A stretch of 29,643 bases of DNA, taken from positions 1 through 29,643 of the forward strand of contig JAUCBJ010005156.1 in the NCBI GenBank assembly GCA_032718475.1. The letters are read 5' to 3'. The position numbers and the translations under genes are program-made. Below are positions 28,004 through 29,643 of this stretch, piece by piece (position 1 is the stretch's first letter; the number at the start of each line of letters is the position of its first letter). This DNA comes from Nemertoderma westbladi. Taxonomy: Eukaryota; Xenacoelomorpha; Nemertodermatida; Nemertodermatidae. Below the pieces are notes generated by a model, which saw only the letters and a program-made list of their open reading frames with translations, ran no database searches and was not told the origin of the DNA.

Positions 28004-29643
28004 CTAAACATTACGTTTTAACTATATTAGGTTTCCTCTAACATTTATGGCAATTATAGATGGAGACTTGAAGCAATAAAACAATGCAATGGGGTAGACG
28101 ACTCGGAAAATTTTTTTCGAGTTTTCGTTGGTTTCATGTGAAAGAGCATGTGAAAAAACCACAGAGAGCAATTTTACTTAAAAAAAATTAATATTGGCCG
28201 AGTTATAGCGATTTTAAAACGCAAAATTAGCAACATCGAAAAATCAGGCCGTTTCAGAAAACTGCACTAGTGACGTCACTAGTGCAGCAGTAAATGTTCA
28301 TTGGTTACTATACAATATAAATCTCTTAGTAACTAAAATAAATTGTGTAGCTAATATTTATTTAGTGTGTTTTTGTGTTGTGTTAAGAATACATTATTTG
28401 ATATCTTAATGTGGAAATTGATTCATAACAAGTTAATTATTCCAGAATAATAATTATTTTTCCCAAACTATACAGTTGTTAGCTATAAAAATAAAACATA
28501 TTTTGTAGCTAAAACTGCCAGGTGGTAGAAATCCAGTAGCTTATTGATGTTTTATTCAGCTTCAAAACTTAGATTACGGATACGGATTGTGGATTCGCAC
28601 TTTTTCGATTGTAATTATTTTTATACAAGTTAAATTATTGAATTCCAAAAAGCATTGATAGAGTTAGTCCATGTAGCTGTAATGGATGACGTCGTATCTT
28701 CAGCTGCCATCTCAATACAATCAGCATTAATCAGAATTTAGTTGAACTATAACTACTGTATAATTTACATTTTTTAATTATCTATTTTTTCACAATTTTG
28801 GGAAATATATATTCCTTCCAGAAGCTACGACTACTTTTCAGTAAACTTTGCATGTATATGGAATTATATGATACTTCAACTATTTTCACTTCGCCATTTA
28901 TTTCAAAAGATGGATCTGCGACACTAAACAATTGGCCTTGTTATACACTATTCCCGGACAAAACAACACTCTGCTAATGATAGTCTACCTAAGAAAAGTG
29001 TTATTTTAGTCCTAGGACAAAACAACACCTGTTGTTTTTCCGCTCCTGCCAGCTTGTCAGCCTGTCTGTAAATATGACCAGCAGGCTCTGGTTACCTACC
29101 GGCAGACCGGTACATTACTGTATTACATCATTAGCCATTAGGTACGGTACTACATTGCTGTGCCTGACTGTAGCAGTGGGCCTACTACAACAGTACTACA
29201 CTACACACATCCTGACAACTCGTATATATGCCTACCCATGACCCATGCTCATCTCAACACTCAGCATCTATCTGTCTTGCAGTCTAGTGCAGTTTGGTTC
29301 TCAACGAGTTTCAGTTTACTGGTTTATGCCTACATTGTAACGATTACTGGAAGTCGGGATAGTTTATCAGTTTGTCCGTCAAAATTTAGAAGACAGACAG
29401 ACAGTCAAACGGTCAGACAGACATATTAGATACCACACAAACATTAAAACGTGACATCACGAAATGAAATCACCGACCCGGAAAACCCCCACCCATATTG
29501 ATAATTTTAGTGACTTGGTATGAAGCCATATTAGTGTCACACATTACTGACCGATTTACAGACTACAGACAGTCAGGTTTGAGCGGGAAGGTTCAACCTT
29601 TGAATGCAAATTATCTCGGAAATACATTTTAAACGATATTTCC
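28004..29643. other. Right-hand end of window, probably intron of the receptor gene
   Basis: No exon with M1 or ligand-binding motifs was found on the minus strand. Two overlapping plus-strand open stretches at 29032-29429 have no recognisable motif. Only the 26-bp palindrome and a short GACA-rich patch near 29390-29420 stand out. Confidence 0.45.
28262..28287. repeat. Perfect 26-bp palindrome with TGACGTCA centre
   Basis: The sequence reads the same on both strands, arms CTGCACTAG around TGACGTCA. The centre is the full consensus cAMP-response element. The flanking GCACTAGTG resembles the unit of the array at 4162. It lies in a receptor intron or upstream region, so a regulatory role is only a possibility. 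Confidence 0.7.

Noticed and set aside
29032-29429. Two overlapping open frames of 69 and 89 codons
   Set aside because: No motif, low-complexity composition, no splice or start context that would favour them.

Overview
The window is animal nuclear DNA: AT-rich, with short coding exons bounded by GT/AG splice sites, large introns, and several families of non-LTR retrotransposon. It carries the 3' parts of two ion-channel genes arranged tail to tail. The species cannot be named from the sequence; an invertebrate metazoan is most likely.

Plus strand, 485-16920: seven exons of a TRPC-type transient receptor potential channel, running from S1 to the stop codon. They join without a frame break into 457 codons. 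The N-terminal ankyrin and pre-S1 exons lie upstream of the window.

Minus strand, 28003-19564: five exons of a nicotinic-receptor-type Cys-loop channel subunit, running from M2 through M3, the cytoplasmic loop and M4 to the stop. They also join phase-perfectly, giving 216 codons. Each exon is short, so none stands out as a long reading frame; the extracellular domain and M1 lie beyond the right edge or were not found. About 2.6 kb separates the two stop codons and holds a large palindrome at 18651-18876.

Mobile DNA fills the introns. TRPC introns hold a dead CR1-like LINE (1690-4103), a tandem array of palindromes (4162-4414), a 5'-truncated LINE with an intact 779-codon frame inside a poly-G tract (5961-8513), a roughly 160-bp tandem repeat (8690-9354), a tRNA-Glu-derived SINE split by a truncated RTE-like LINE (9554-10431), and a decayed minus-strand LINE (about 13215-16000). 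Receptor introns hold a nearly complete RTE-like LINE (20910-25398) flanked by a 118-bp direct repeat and itself interrupted by a 714-bp copy of its own family with an 11-bp target duplication. They also hold older relics of that family and a second copy of the SINE, whose internal 62-63-bp repeat has expanded to 11 units.

The most unusual structure is at 20046-20293. An array of 31 eight-base units reads (GTAAGYTA)n on the receptor's coding strand and starts exactly at the 3' end of a receptor exon, so the splice donor appears to have been amplified into a microsatellite.
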